Positions 46,201 through 60,419 of a stretch of DNA of 64,000 bases are shown here, piece after piece. Source of the DNA: Centropus unirufus (lineage: Eukaryota; Chordata; Aves; Cuculiformes; Centropidae); NCBI GenBank assembly GCA_013397695.1, contig VYZI01000053.1:2385762-2449761 (forward strand), in the 5' to 3' direction. The position numbers and the translations under genes are program-made. The notes beneath the pieces were generated by a model. That model had not been told where the DNA came from and ran no database searches. It saw nothing but the letters and a program-made list of their open reading frames with translations. The stretch's first letter is position 1; each line of letters opens with the position of its first letter.

Positions 46201-49200
46201 AGTTTCAATGTTCAAAGAGAAAGAAGCAGTTCTTTTAAAATATGTTAGGTGACACTAAACCAGAAACCTAGTCCAACTCAAACTTCAAGTGTTTCTCCCC
46301 AAGGAGACAATCAAACAGAAAAACGTCAAGGAGAGTGCAACAAACACCTCTCGTAACAAGCGGAAAGCCACACTGTTACTAAAATAGTAAAATGCCATAC
46401 TTGATATATTGTGCAAGCTTGAAAATGGTAATGCACCAAGGCTGATGTGGGAGCATTTCTCCTCCAGAGAGGATCTCCCCATTTATTATTTTTTTCTCTC
46501 AAACACACCGAAGAGCTGGGATTTCCCCTTGATTTTTACCCATGGCACCCTGTGCATGCATGTTGCCACCTTTCAGTTCTCACCTCAGGGTGTATTAACT
46601 TCATACTGCCTTAGACATTTAATCACTATCTAACTGAGAAAAAACTTCTGTCACGATATGGAGGAACCACAAGCTGAATGCTATTAAAAACTTTGATCAA
46701 TGTGGAGCACGCAGTGGTACAGCTAGCATCAGGGGAAGCATGAGCTACATGCCTGAAGCCTGATACTGACCTTCTTCCATACACTTATGATTTAATTAAG
46801 GTACTTCTTTAGAGCGTAGGGCAAGTGGGAAATCGTAATGACCATATACAACACCAGATTAGTAACCTTTTCAATTGCAACCAGAGAGCAATACAGGTCA
46901 TACAGCAAAAAAAAACAACAAAAACAAACCAAGAAGCAAAATCTCTTGTGTTTAACTAAATGAAAGATCAGATCCATTATTTTTTTTGTTTTTGTCTGAG
47001 CTAGATCTCACATAAATGATGTTTTACGCGGTATCTTTACACCAGCTGGAAACAGCTCTCCTCTAGGAAAAGGAGTCAAGTATCTTCTCTGTCTTACACT
47101 ATTTGTACTGATGGGGTCAGATGTTAAAACACTCATGCTGGAGCACTGGCTGCTTGAAGTACATTCATTATGGATACCATCTTGCCAACGGCTGGGTCTC
47201 AGTAAAGGTCAGCTGACCTCCCTGAAAATACTTCAAGCAGCAGAGGAAGCAAAGAGAAACAAGCCCACACAAATTCACAATTCTTTTACTAGTCATTTGT
47301 CAGGAGATACAATCCTGCCTGTTGGGAAGAAACACTCCCTTGCAAAAACTCCAAGTAAAAGCTCTAGGCAACCACTGTTTGGGCAAAGGAAAGTTGCTCA
47401 TAAATGTTACTATCAGGCAGAGATTGCATAGGAATTTAGGGATGAATGTATGATATCTGGTTCCTACCTGGAGTGGAACAAGAATCAGAAGAGATTGCAG
47501 AAGGTTAGTTCTCAGTAACAGAAGAGGGGTGCAGCTTGCTTGGCATACTGGAGACAAAACCAGCCTTCTTTGCCTACACCTGTCCAGAGGCTGCCAGGAT
47601 CAGCGCAGAGAATCCCATTGACTGTAGGAGGCTGTTACCTGTGGATCCAAATGAGCGTTGCATTTCAAGGAAAAAAAGCATCATTTAATGCTTTAATGTA
47701 GTATGAACAGTAAAATAAAATGCACTAATGAAGTCAGTTAATTCTACTTTAGACACAATTACTATTATGCAGCAGCAGTTGTCCATATCTGAAAGTTTCA
47801 AGTGCTGTTTAGATGCTTTCCTAGTGTCTATATACTAGTGTTAATGTAGTTCTCTCCTTGTGACATTTACATATCTTACTGAAGCCCCCAGTTTCAAAGA
47901 CATCTCACTACCTGCTGAGGACAACGTGCCTCTTCTATATACGCAGAAAGTTTTGTAAAAAATTTGCTTTTTCCGCAGAGACTCACATGCCCTTGTGCAC
48001 AAAGGTCCAGTCACATTATGGATGGGGAAGGCAAAACGAGGAACAGCTGCAGCATCACATCTGGACACACGTTCTGCAGCAGACACATAAGTGACAGGGA
48101 AGGTTTTTCCTATTTGAGATGTCTCTATCATCTCCCCACCCTCTTTTTGTGGTTGGAAAAGCTAAACTGGCTACACTACGTTTTGGTCACTGAAGGATTA
48201 CAGAGACCCAAACTGTCATAATAGGCAAACATGCATTACAACAAAAGAAAATGTCCAGAATGATTGTTATTGCTATCATTAGCATGTTAAGTTGAGCACT
48301 TTGTCAGCATTCCAACAAAATACACCTTCTTTACAGGGCATTCTATATGAAATCCTTATGGTATTTTCCTTTTTCCATGTATGCCAATAGAAACTCATCA
48401 ATGGTTTCAATTGGCAGCCACTTGATTTGGGAGGGCAAAGCCTCAAGACCCTCCTTTTGCTGTACCCACTGGGACCAGGTTTCACTTTGTTCCCAACAGA
48501 GCACCAGGGAGCATTTGTGAATGTTCTCTATCTTTCGTAAATAAATCTGACAGCGTTGGAGATAAATCCACAGTCCCTTGAGGGCGAGATCAGTGCACAG
48601 TTGCATGCTTGTACAAGTGTACACCTACCATTAGTCTGAAAAATCGGAACCTACTGACATAATAGGTAGTTGTGATCAAGGCAGAATAAAGCTTTCTGCC
48701 CAGTTCATAAATTTTTCTGTCACCGTTAATCATCTCTATTTGGAACAATGTTTCTTGTTTACTAGCAAACAACTGCCTGTAGACAGGCTAAATATTTCTC
48801 TATCAATGCTAGAGTACGCTCACGGCAGAATTCAAACCAGAAATGCCAGTGAGAGAGATTCTCTTTCTCCCTTCTCTCTCCCACAAACTCCACGTGCCTT
48901 CTGTAAAGCCATCTTTCCCTGCCACAGACCAGCAGGTCCGCAGTGTTTGAGGACGCTCTCTTCAGGGTCTCCCATTTCCTTCACATAGGCTTGAATTGAT
49001 GAGCAGCCCTCCCTGTGGAGAATGAGCACAATTAATCAGCATCACTAGAGGTTGCCATCCCCTGCATTGCCAAGGTCACAGCCCCGCTGCACATCCTGGT
49101 GGGGAGAGAGAAAAGCACAGGGTGTTCCTCTGGTGAAAGCCAGAGGTTTGAAACCCTGCTTCTTGCAGGTGTTGGGCTGAAGGTATCCATCTCCATGCTT

Positions 49201-52200
49201 TCACTGAGCTGTGCTGATAAACAACACACTTCAGATAGCTGGAGGAGGACAGTGGAAGCCTAAAACCGAAACAGAGTACGGCTGATGTTATAATGGCAGC
49301 TCTCTGGCAGTTGCCTTTGGAGGTTAATTACCTTTCTAAAGAGTAACGATTCATCTTTTCACCCATACCATAATATCCTGCTATGCTAATTCTCATTTTG
49401 AAGACAGGAAAACTAATGACAGAGAAAAGGTTTAATACATATAACTCAAAAAAGTAGAATAAATTCACCGTAATGGGGTGCTAGCTTCCATCAATAAACC
49501 TCATGCCAAAAGATCACAACTCAGAGTATTCCCAGAACATAAATATTTTCTAGGCTACATCATCATTAGCAAAACTCATCAAGCTTTTGTTTCAATAAAC
49601 AGCATCTGCCAGGAGCATCTTCTCTGAAACAGACAACATTAAACAATATTTGGTCTCTCATTTATTAAAGGGGCAGAGTGCTGGGCTGGTGTCTCAGGAG
49701 TCTTCAAAAGCTGTAGAAAAACCAAAAAGAGGTATTTTTAAAGGGGCTCATCTCATTTGATGCAAGACTTCCCACCTTAAATACTCCAACGGGTGTTATG
49801 AAAGCACTAATGTCCTGGACCTGCTGAATATCATTTTATGAAAAGCACCCTTACTTTCTCTTGCATCCCTCAGGTATACTAAGCAAATACGTAACCACCT
49901 TCTCTCTACAGAAAGTAACTTTAATTTTATTGCTGTTCAAGGCAGTAAGTAAATGGACTGAGCAAAACCAACTGGGAAGGGTCTCGGGTATGCAGGCTTT
50001 GGTGTAGGAGAAATGTCTCATGAATGTCCTAGCTTAGCAGTCAGAGGAATGGCTGGCACTGGCCAGATCCTTGGGCTACTGACAGAGGCTGCCTCCAGCA
50101 GGGAGGCAAAAGGCACCCAGAAAAATCTCTTCTTCCCTTCAAGATCACAGAAATAAGCAAAGAGCAGGTAGTTGGCCCACCGTGACAGCTCTTCAACCTC
50201 TTGCAGGGGTTGAACCAGCGATCCCCCAAAATGAAGGGTCCCCTCTCTCATGACCAATTCCATAAGTTACTTACTTTTCTACTCATTGCTTGGCTAAAAC
50301 ACCCATTAACTTGTCTTCTGCGTGCCCTCACCTTGACTGTATTTGACGGTGTTTAAAATAAAACTAAGCACCCAAAACATAATGCACGTCACCACACAAG
50401 ATTTCCTCAAGCCAAACAAACACAGGCAGAAGGATAACAGGTTTTCCCTCAAGCTTACGTCTTTTGGATGGGTTTGTTCTTCCCTTTCTGTGTTGCTTTT
50501 GTGCTGTACAGCTCCATGGCTAAAGGGCACTGCTGTGTTTATATTTTTGAAGAGACAGCTGAAAGACAAAGTCATCCTTCCAGCACTTTTCAAATACTTT
50601 TTTCAACTAACTCTAGGAATACTGAAATAGCCATTGCAATACCACACACAGACTGCTTTACCTTCTCAGATGCTGAAGAGGCAGGAGTGAAATATCCTCT
50701 AATTCATTGGTGAAAACACTAGCAAAATCAATGCAAACTTAGTGAAGAGAAGGCAGTCCCATTACAAGAAAGTCATTTTCAAGCTCTCCTGTGGTACTAG
50801 CTGCCAAAAAGCAAGACACAACATGTGGTGGGTAATGCTCTGCCAATTGAAAAATGTTGTGTCAAATATTCCCATGGGTAATGTATTTTAAATTAAATGT
50901 GATATATGTAGGGTAGCTGGAAAGACCTGGTGTTGTATCCGAGAGCTTCCCTGGATTTTCACAGCAAGCAGGTTATGGCCAGCCCTGTACCCTTGAGAAA
51001 ACTGTGAGAAATAAGACAAAAGTAAAAAACAAAAGCCAAACATTTAAGCAGATCCTAACGACTTTCTCTGCCTCGGGATTTGCTGGTCCCTGCCAGGAGG
51101 ATATCAGCAGTGCCAGCCCATGGCAGCACTATCCTGTCAGACTTTCCCCAAGGTCTGTCTGGCCGCCTGCTTCTGCACTCCTGGCCCTGGATGACCAGAC
51201 CATGGCAGACAGAGCCAACAGCGCCGCGAAGAACAAAACCCAAACTCTCCTGTATTTGCAGTAATTAAGAAAACTGATCAAAAGCTCACATGTCTATGCA
51301 AGTTGTTTTTCTCTGCAGTTTTCTTCCCTATGCTTTAGGTATTCATGCCGCTCAGAAGGACATTTTAGGCTCAGACAGCAGTAAAGTTTGCCTCGGATGC
51401 TGCTTTCATAACATTTCAAAATGGTCTGGCTTCCTTCGTGGACGTGTGAGTCAGCAGGTCTCCTTTCTGAGGCACAGGGGAACATAAGTAGACTCTTCTC
51501 CAGCATTAACTCTTTCTGATTTTTTTTTTCCCATTTTTTTTCTCCAAAGATAACAGATAGGAGATTTCATCCAGCGCTGCAAATGGATTAGCAAGAAGCA
51601 GCTCCTGAATATTTTAAATTCAAATGATATTAAACTCAGGTTAAACTCACTGCTGCAGAAAAAGTCAATAATGTTTTCCCATCTTGATTTTTCTTCTCTC
51701 ATTTCATTTCTTGCCTCAGCTGCTGCAGGGATACCGACTGCAGTTGGCAGTATAACCTTACTTATGACATGTTCAGGAACAGATGTTTTTCTTCACATCT
51801 ACCTTTCCTCTCCTACCTTTGGAGCAGAATAATGAAGTACTCTGCAGCTCCCGTTCAGAGCATGGTTATTAAACAGCTAGGGAAAATGATGCTGGCATGG
51901 CAAACTGGGTATCACTGAATTACTACGGAAACATGGTGATGAGAAAATAGATCTGTTTTGAAGAAGAAAAACGGTCTGTTCGCAGTCAAGAGCTCTTTCC
52001 TGTTAAACAGCCCAGCCCATCAGCAAAGTGTTAGGTGGTGTATACAGCAATTTGTAGGCTGCATGGAGGGAAGAAGCATGTGCCTAGAAGCTGTCACATG
52101 CCTCCCAGAGTGGAGCAGAGTGGAGTTATCAACCTAAGGACTATTCACAGGATGAAGAATTTATGAGCTGTGATTATTGAGGGTTTATTGTTTGTTCCTT

Positions 52201-55195
52201 TTTTTTTTTTTGTTTTCTCTGCTACTCTTTAGAGAAAAGGAGCAAAATAATGCAGTTTTCTCATGTTTCCCCTGTGCAGGATGTTGATTTAAGCCCTGTA
52301 GCACAGAGACAGAAAAACTTACCAGATCCTTCCTGTATGTGACACTTTCTGAAGACTAATTGCTTTGCTCTGAAGTTTATTTTGCATTCTATAGAAAACA
52401 ACTACATAAAAAGGAAAGACTGGCTTGCATAAGCCCCTACATGTCTATGCTGAACACACAAACTTTTGGGAAAAGCCTCATGTCTCCATCTTTGCTATCA
52501 AAGGAAATATAATCCCCTGCAGTAGTGCCTTTTAGGTGATTTATGAGGTTCTATGATGTCGGAGATCTTACTTTATTGGGTGAATAGTCTCCTGAGGGAA
52601 GTCGTCCTAACAGAACCTCCATGATGCTCAAGAGAAGCAAGCAAGAATTGGTGGAATCCTACTTCCTCACCATAATCACCTACCAAGGAAACCTAAGATG
52701 CCCATGAGCAGAAAAGTGTAGACTTTCCCGTTTCTGGCATGCTGGCTGTGTCAGTAGTGCCAAGAAAAGCTGTTAAATAACGGTACAGCATACAGAGCTA
52801 TAGGGTTTTTCTAATTCCCGTCCATTCATGATGGATAGCTACAAACCTAGATCCTTGTGTCCTGTGGTCCAGGACCATGCATGGAGACTGTAGCTCCTCT
52901 GGTCCGTAGGACTATCCAGGAGGGCAGGAAGGGGAGTTTGAAGAGCAAGTTTGAAACTTCAGTGAAGTAAGAAAATTAATTGGAAGATTTTATGCCTGTT
53001 CTCAGTCCTGCCGTGCTGATACACAGTACAAAAAAAAAAAGTTGCAGGATGCAGGTGTCAGCACACTATCTCTCTCACCTATTGTGGTCTGTGTCACTGT
53101 ATTTTCAGGGTGACTCATAATTACGTACATCTTCCCACCTGTAAGATAAGAACAGCTCGAATAACAATAACTGACTTGTTAAATGCTACATGGGAGCTCA
53201 GCATTACAGTCATGCTTTAGCCCCAAGACCATTCTTCCTTTCTGCATTTGCAACATGAGCTGAATAGACTAAGTCTGCCTGTATCCTAGACAACAGCTTC
53301 AATGGACTGCAGCTGCAGGCAGGAAAAGGCAGGGAGATATGAAGCATAGCTCAGACCTGCACCTAACTTAAAATGGATGAGGGCCAGCTCTTCTCTGCCT
53401 AAGCCTTATCCCGTGCCTGATCAATCTGGGTGCATTTCTTTATTGGATCATAAATGGGTCTTTTATGCAGCCCACCAAGAACATCAGGCTATGTATCTCA
53501 GTTTAGGAGATTCTAACTGAATAGCAGTGCCCCATTCTGCTTTTTCAGACAGGAAAAAGAATACAGAAGTGAGAATTAGTACTGCTCTGTCGCAAGTTAG
53601 AAGCAAAAAAGTGTGCTTCCACAACGAACTCCAAACAAAACCCTATAAAATTCACTCTAAATCTAACAATCCAAAGAATATAAATTACCCCTTTTCCTTA
53701 TGTCCACTTCAACTACCAGACCACAAGGTTTATTTTGTAAGTTTCTTTTCGTTTTCCTAGCATGTACATACCCTGCAGTTATGTTCTTCAGATGCCCTGT
53801 ATGGGACTAAAAGTGTGTATAACAAGAGATCTTTGCATGGTTTCTTAATTCCAAGACAGTTTAAGAAAAATTCTAAGGTATGGAATAGAATCAAAGAAAC
53901 AGAATTGCTGCTTTAGAGTGATCGTTATAAGACATGGACTTAGAGATGTGAAAGCAGAATCCCATCTCAAATACAAAATTCAATTTAAGACATCTTCAAG
54001 GTAAAAACTAGGATAGAGAACTAAAAAGGCAATGTTGTTCATTATGAAGCAAACAGAGAAACAAAAGTCCTGAGTACTCTATAAACTGGTTTATTTGAGC
54101 TGGTGGGGTAAAGGAGCTGAGGGTCACTAAAGCCATTTCACAGCTGGACAACATAACAGTCAGTGGGCAGACAGAAGTATCCATTATTAAGAATTGTTGG
54201 AAACAAAAATCAGCTTCTAATCCCTTCCTAAAACCATTAGGAGAAACACATTCTTCACTTTTCCTCTCGTCTGGTTATTTTCTATGGTGTTAGGCTATAA
54301 CCTGAGCTTTTCTCCAGATGTCAATTTCATCACATTTATCATATTAAATATTCAATTATGTCCCTTATTTTTATTTATTTTATTGCAGTAATGGGCACTG
54401 GATGGGTTGCATTCTGTTGTTTAATAGCATACCAATTAAAGAGCCAACCATTGCTCTTGTCTTAATTTCCTTTCTCACAAACCTTAATCTCGATACAGCA
54501 TGTGTAGGAGTCTGAATAAATGCTAGTACTCCCTTAATAATCAACAATTTTGTACTGCATTAGAGGTGGCCTAAGAGCTACTGGTAGACTAGATGTAAGG
54601 AGAAGGAATAATATTGGATTATAAGGTGGATGCAATGGACAGCTCTAAAGGAAAGTAAATGGTGAACCTTCTTTTCGAACTATTTTCACCATTATTTTGA
54701 GGAGTGAGGGAGGCAGACCGCTTGAAGCTGCTAGATCTGAAGGGGGACTAATGGATTTACTGAAACACATTTAGACATAAAGAACGATGCAGAAAAATGC
54801 AGGATGTGATGACCTAAGGGAGGAAAAAAATTCAAAAATCCACCACAGCAAACTGCCCCACTGAAAAAAAAATAAAAATCTATTAGAACAATAACCTAGG
54901 CGAAATAGATTCGCTGCAGAGGAAGAAATGGATCCGGTCAACATCCTTTTGGGCCAAAGTCATCTAGGCAGCTGCATGCAGCAGCAAATAAGAAGAGGGA
55001 ACTTCTGGTGTAAAGGCTCTAAGTTGCTCCTGACTCTGTATTGTGCTGGACAGCCATTCCAGCCCAGGTGAAAATAAATGCACGTTGCACCTGAAATGCT
55101 TTTAATTAGGCAGCTCCACTCTGCCAGTGCCAGAGCCAAGATCAGAATTACTCTGCTGGTTCATGGGGTTCTTCCTACAGGAAGGAAGGGTTCCC
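43273..55195. other. Long repeat-poor intergenic stretch
   Basis: About 12 kb with no recognised CR1 or other transposon and no gene. Simple runs are a T run at 52199-52211 and an A run at 53030-53040. The segment at about 54330-54545 is AT-rich with homeodomain-type cores (for example CCAATTAAAG at 54432-54441). It is a candidate conserved non-coding element, but that is only a guess from composition. Confidence 0.45.
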
Positions 55196-55201
55196 AATGA
55201 T

Positions 55202-55260
55202 CCATTATTATTATTATTAATATAATAATATCCAATTATCCTTTATTATTATGTATTATT
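55202..55260. repeat. ATT/TTA simple repeat, imperfect
   Basis: Clean TTA units at about 55204-55219 are followed by an imperfect stretch of ATT- and AAT-type units up to about 55260. Confidence 0.85.
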
Positions 55261-57329
55261 TGCTCATTTTTTTTACCTGTGGTTCCTTTGCAGCGAGGGC
55301 TGACACAATTGTCAGCTCAATTCTCTGCTGAGGATGCAAAGCAATGTTGTGTTACTCTAGGTTCTGCCATGTAGTTCTGTTATCACAAAGGCAGCATTGG
55401 GAGCACCCTTCTGTGACAAGGCAGTTGATCGCACTGCAGCTAAATACCTTAGCCTTGTTTTGAAGTGGAAGACAGGGAAATATTTGGCCCTGGTGCTCAA
55501 ACGCTATTTTTTCCGCTTAATGTCAGAACCTGCAGTCACATTTGTCCATCCTTATCTGTAGGTGCCACTCTTATTGAACTTTCTCTGGATTCTCTGCCAT
55601 TTTAAATTGAACAATCATATATCAGATATTCCTGATGAATTGGGTACAAATACAGATGAGCTTCATAAATGCATTTTTTGTGACAGCCATTCCTCTCTTG
55701 CCTTCCTTTCTGACTGTTCACTTGACAAGCTCCACCTAGCCAAAGGTTAGAGAAATAAGGCAACATGTTCATAGAAGTATGCACACGCATCATTTAAAAA
55801 TTCTACCATGTGGAGAAACTTGTATTTTAATATCAGCACTAGAAGTCAAGTTACATCATGCGCTGCTCTAGGCAAGCATAGAGCTTTGAGGCAGTCCCTC
55901 TGAGCCTTTTCAGGTGAGAAGAACCTCATGTTGACTTTCTCCCAGCAACACTGCCTTGTTTGTGTCCCTGGCACTGCTGGGGTGCCAAGGAGTGTTCTGT
56001 GGAAGGAGGAGGAGTGCATGGGCATGCCATTCACATCACACCGCTCACTCCCCGATACTAGTCTTGCATCAACTGCCTGTTTACAATGCCACAAGATATC
56101 CCCAAACCTGTGAAGCTTTACCAACGTATGTAGGAAAAAGGTGCTCCAGAAGTCCATCCTCTTACTTCCCCGTTGGCGCTGACAGAAACCACCAAGGTGT
56201 AATTGTTTGTGATGGCATTTCTAGATAATTTAACACTGGATGCACTAAAACACACTGAGCTTTTTTAGAGAGGACAAACTGGCTTTGCCTGAAGAACACA
56301 GAGTGTGCAAATAAATATGTTATTTTCCTCTGTAATTTCTAGGAATGAGAAACAAAAAAGCAAAAATAAATATTAAAAATCTCTAGTCGTTGTCAGTGTA
56401 TTATTTAGTATAAAGGCCAAACAAAGCACACATTATTCAGGAATGTAAACAAAAAGCTCTAGAGAGGGACAATACCCAGCCGGGTTTTCTATCCACCTAG
56501 GCATGACTCCATTGCAGACCAGCTCAGTGCCTACCTATCCTTTATCTACAATTGGACAGCTTTCCTCCCAGCTCCATGAGGATCAGCTGCTTTCCCTGCA
56601 GTATCTGTCATCTCCAACAATGAATGAGAAGAGGTCTCAGCAAAAATCACTTGGGGGCATGGATGTTCAAGATGTAATGGACCTGACAGCAAGCAGCTGC
56701 AGAGGCTAGATCCATATATTTTAATAACACATAAAACAGAGGGAATTGTCCAAGATGTCACGAAGCATTTTACCAGCCAGAATTTCATTGAGCATGAGAA
56801 TGAAAAAATAAGAAACATGTAAGAAAAACAATCACCAAGAAAAATAAACCAAACCCAACCCAAACAGCCCAGATGGAGTAATAAACTTAGAGTGAGAACC
56901 AGTCTCTAAAGATTATTCTAAAATACCTCCAAAATCTTGCCCAGTAATGTAATTTTTTTATGGTCCTATGCAGCTATGTATGTGCTAAATAATTTTTATT
57001 CTGCAAAGAGTTGCTGGGCATACTTGGCACAGTCTGTAAAGGACAGAGGACACTTTTCTATGACCCTGTAGGATCTAGGAAAACACAATAAGTTTTCCAA
57101 CATAATTCTTTAGTGGAAGGGGAAATGGATAGCTCTGTTTTACAGAGATGGCGAGAGCCCTGTGGACCACTGCTGCCTGCCAGAACCCTAGCAGGGCAGT
57201 GGTGTAGCTCTGCCCTGAGCATGACTCTTTCTCCTTCATATTCCCAAAGATAACTTTTTTTCCTCCACTCAAAATGCAGGCTCTGCCTAGAAGTAAGCAC
57301 CTACAGAAATATCTGTTTCTTCAAAAAAA
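55261..57329. other. Unique intergenic DNA up to the assembly gap
   Basis: No gene or transposon is recognised. Frames such as 55846-56157 (minus) carry no known domain. Confidence 0.5.
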
Positions 57330-57334
57330 NNNNN
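57330..57334. other. Assembly gap, five N
   Basis: Five undetermined bases follow an A run. The true size of the gap is unknown. Confidence 1.
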
Positions 57335-58631
57335 TATGTTTTCTTTTTGTTTTGTAAAGAGAAAATGGACGTAGAAGGAAAAGCACGAGCTGTGGGAAAT
57401 AGGAGCAGGGAAAGGAAAAAGGGGTTAAGGACCCAGTCTCACTTGTGCTTGCACAATCTGAAGAGGAGACCTTGAGTCAGCACCAAAGGGGAAGAGGAAG
57501 TCAAGAATGGAGAAGGATGCAAAGGAGTGAGAGAGGAACTTTTTTCAGAAGTAATGCTCATGAAATGAGCTCCCTTCAGGCTATTTGCTGGTGCTCAAGA
57601 ACAGAAAGGAAGTAAATACCAACCACAGCAACTGTAATGTAGAATAAAAACTATTCTGTAATGGGGAAAGACTTTCTACAACAATTAACCAGACAGAGCC
57701 TGATCTTGGCCAATGAGAATTGTCCACTGAGCACTCAAGGCCGGGGTAAGGTTAGGAGTGAGGAGACTGTTCTGTGTTTGTTCCAGATTCGTTGTTGACT
57801 CCAAGCTGTCTTGTACCCTCAGAGGAATCAAGGAGTGAAGTGATTTTCACAATGGCTTTGCAGAGTAATAGATTACTGTGCAAGGGACTATTCGTCATGA
57901 AAAAAGTTAATAATAAGAGGTGAGTTTTTTATAATCAAGAATATTTTTTTATAACTTCCTCCTTCACTGTAATTGGGCAATTATGTTTTCCTCAGTGACA
58001 TTCATCCATCTAGCCTTGAAGGAAGCAGACACTACAATTTTACAACCTACAAAGACGGGCAGCCAGAGAGGTCTCTGATATGTGTTAAGCTGAACACCAC
58101 AAATGAAGGCCTAATCTAAAGCCACTGAAATAACTTTACATGTTTTTTTCCATGGTTTCTTCAAATTTGGGAACAGACTTCTGATTAACATAAGTCCCCA
58201 ATCCTGCAATTATGCTTTGGCAAAAGTTTGGCTGCGCAGATCCAATGTCAATTCCACTGCTGGGCACTATTTCAGAAGAAGTCTGAGTGGGTATTTTATC
58301 ACTTAGACAAACCTTTATTGTAACCAAAAAAAGTAGTAAAGACTGTGAGGAAGTGAAAAGTATCTGTGCCTCAGTCCCTCTGTATCGGCCCCTCTTTACT
58401 GAATTCTCTATTTCATTAAGCATGCAGGGTCTTCACAATTGGCAGCAAAACTAAAATTTCCTTTAATTTAAGCCTGTTCTGTGATTAATATCTCTGTTCA
58501 CTACCCATGCTACTGACTTGGATTGACAATGAATGAATGCATGAGCATTCCAGAGCAGTAGATTCTCAAATACTTTTCATCTTGTTCGTCTGACTTGTAC
58601 TTAATGCTATTGAACTGGATTGGATTCAAGG

Positions 58632-58650
58632 AAAAAAAAAAAAAAAAAAA
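58632..58650 (+). repeat. Poly(A) run of 19
   Basis: An uninterrupted run of 19 A. No retroposed gene body is recognised on its left. Confidence 0.95.
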
Positions 58651-60371
58651 GCATCCTGCCTAGAGAGCTCTGTATACTTTGAAAAGAAGCCTTTAGTCAA
58701 CAAGTGCTAAAATTATTCTTATCTTCACTCTGGATGAACTTCAAGTTTCGTGTTTCGTGAAAATGCTCCGTGGAGACTGCCTTAGTTTGGAATTCTTAAA
58801 AATGGATTTATATGTACAGTTTCACTCTCAATTTTGCATCTGCATGTCTCTGTAAGAGGATGGAATAGGACTTCAAGCGTTCTCTTCATTGGGAAATATG
58901 CAGTGCTGAGGACAGGAGAGCATTTGTCCAGCCTTCTTTGCCCCCATTTAGAAGCTTCTCTAAAGAACTCAAATACGACATGCCAGATAAGACTTATTTC
59001 AGCAACAGACCCTTGCCATAAACTGACAATCAGCAGCACGACCTGAATTGACCAGAACTGAGAAGTTGAGTCAGGTATCCTCACCTGTTATATTTTGTTG
59101 ATCCATAGATATCTAATAACAGAAATGGACAGCTTTGAATGGTGCAGTAACACCAGTCACTATCTCTTGGATCTTTTTTAGATGCAATTTCTAGACTATT
59201 GGTAAAAACAATGAGATCATTAACAACCTACATGAAAATCTCCTCCCTCCAAAAAGTCTCGCTAAATTTGGGGAGCTTCCCATCCATTTCAGGTCAGTTA
59301 CTGACACCAATTGTCAGAAGGAAATTCTCTCTTCTCTGCAAATACAGCTTTTCTTTGAGAAGCATTTTCTGTCTCTTGTCTTTTAGGCTGACACTCCCAA
59401 AATGCCTCTAGACTGGTTTTCATTCATTTGATTACATGACTTCCCTACATTTCATAGCATGGCTTTAGGAGAACACAAAGCCGAAGAAAAAAGTCCAGAG
59501 TGGACTGCAGCTGTGAAAGCTCTTCCATTGACCCCTGGTATGTCTCATCCTTCCATTGCATCTCCCTGGCAGTTGCTCATCCTTCCTGCTCTTTTAGCCC
59601 TTTGTATGGGGAGTCTAACAGCAATACTGCCAATTAGTGATTACCACCACACTTTTTCATTATTAAAAAAGAAAATCTCAAACAAACCAAGGGTTAGCAG
59701 CCAGCCTGTACTTCCTTTTTCATCGTGCACCATAAATGACTACCCATTCTTATGTTCTGCTGCTCAGCAACAACTTACATCTTTCATCACTGTTGTGCAG
59801 CAAAGCTGTGTCACTTAACGCCTTTGTCCTGTTCTCCAAATGCAATGTCCAAATTCCTATTTAAAAAGCTCGGATCACTCTTCTCTCTTGCATTGACAAA
59901 CATCTCACCACCCACCCTGCCTTGTATATTGTGAATATACCTTTCTGCTTTCTTTTTACAGCTCTTGAGATGAGTCCTTGACAAATTAATCAGTGCCTTG
60001 TCCTTTCTGCACAACTGACTGTCAACAAAGCAGATGGTGCTGTCCCTTACAACACCTTGTCTCTTACATCTCTCTCCCCGAGTCTGTGCCCTCCAATTTT
60101 CTGACAGGGGCTGCTGCATGGCTAGTTTTTATTTTGCTTTTAATACTGAAGACAACAGACTGTTGCCACAGAACATTGCTCACCTGGTCACAAATGACAA
60201 TGCACTGAAGTGTAAGTATGCGAATGAACAGAAATACATCAAGCCCAGCCCTTTTGCAAAAGCCTGATAATGATTAACAGCCTATTGACATAGGGAAATT
60301 CTCAGATTAGCGTGCTAGGGGAAACAGGACTCATGAAGACTAGTGAAAGCCCGTAACCCCTGCCTAGACAG

Positions 60372-60419
60372 TTTTGACTTATACAGTAAAGGAACTTTTG
60401 ACTTATACAGTGAAGGAAC
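60372..60419. repeat. 24-bp tandem duplication
   Basis: The 24 bases at 60372-60395 (TTTTGACTTATACAGTAAAG plus GAAC) are repeated at once at 60396-60419 with a single A-to-G change. This is a recent local duplication. Confidence 0.95.

Noticed and set aside
52548..52625. 'ggttctatgatgtcggagat' as a CR1 3' end
   Set aside because: Only the 'tctatgat' phrase fits; the flanking CR1 order is absent on both sides.
53876..53940. 'ggaatagaatcaaagaaaca' as a reversed CR1 terminus
   Set aside because: The match stops after about 20 bases and is not followed by the 'ttggaagggacc' part.
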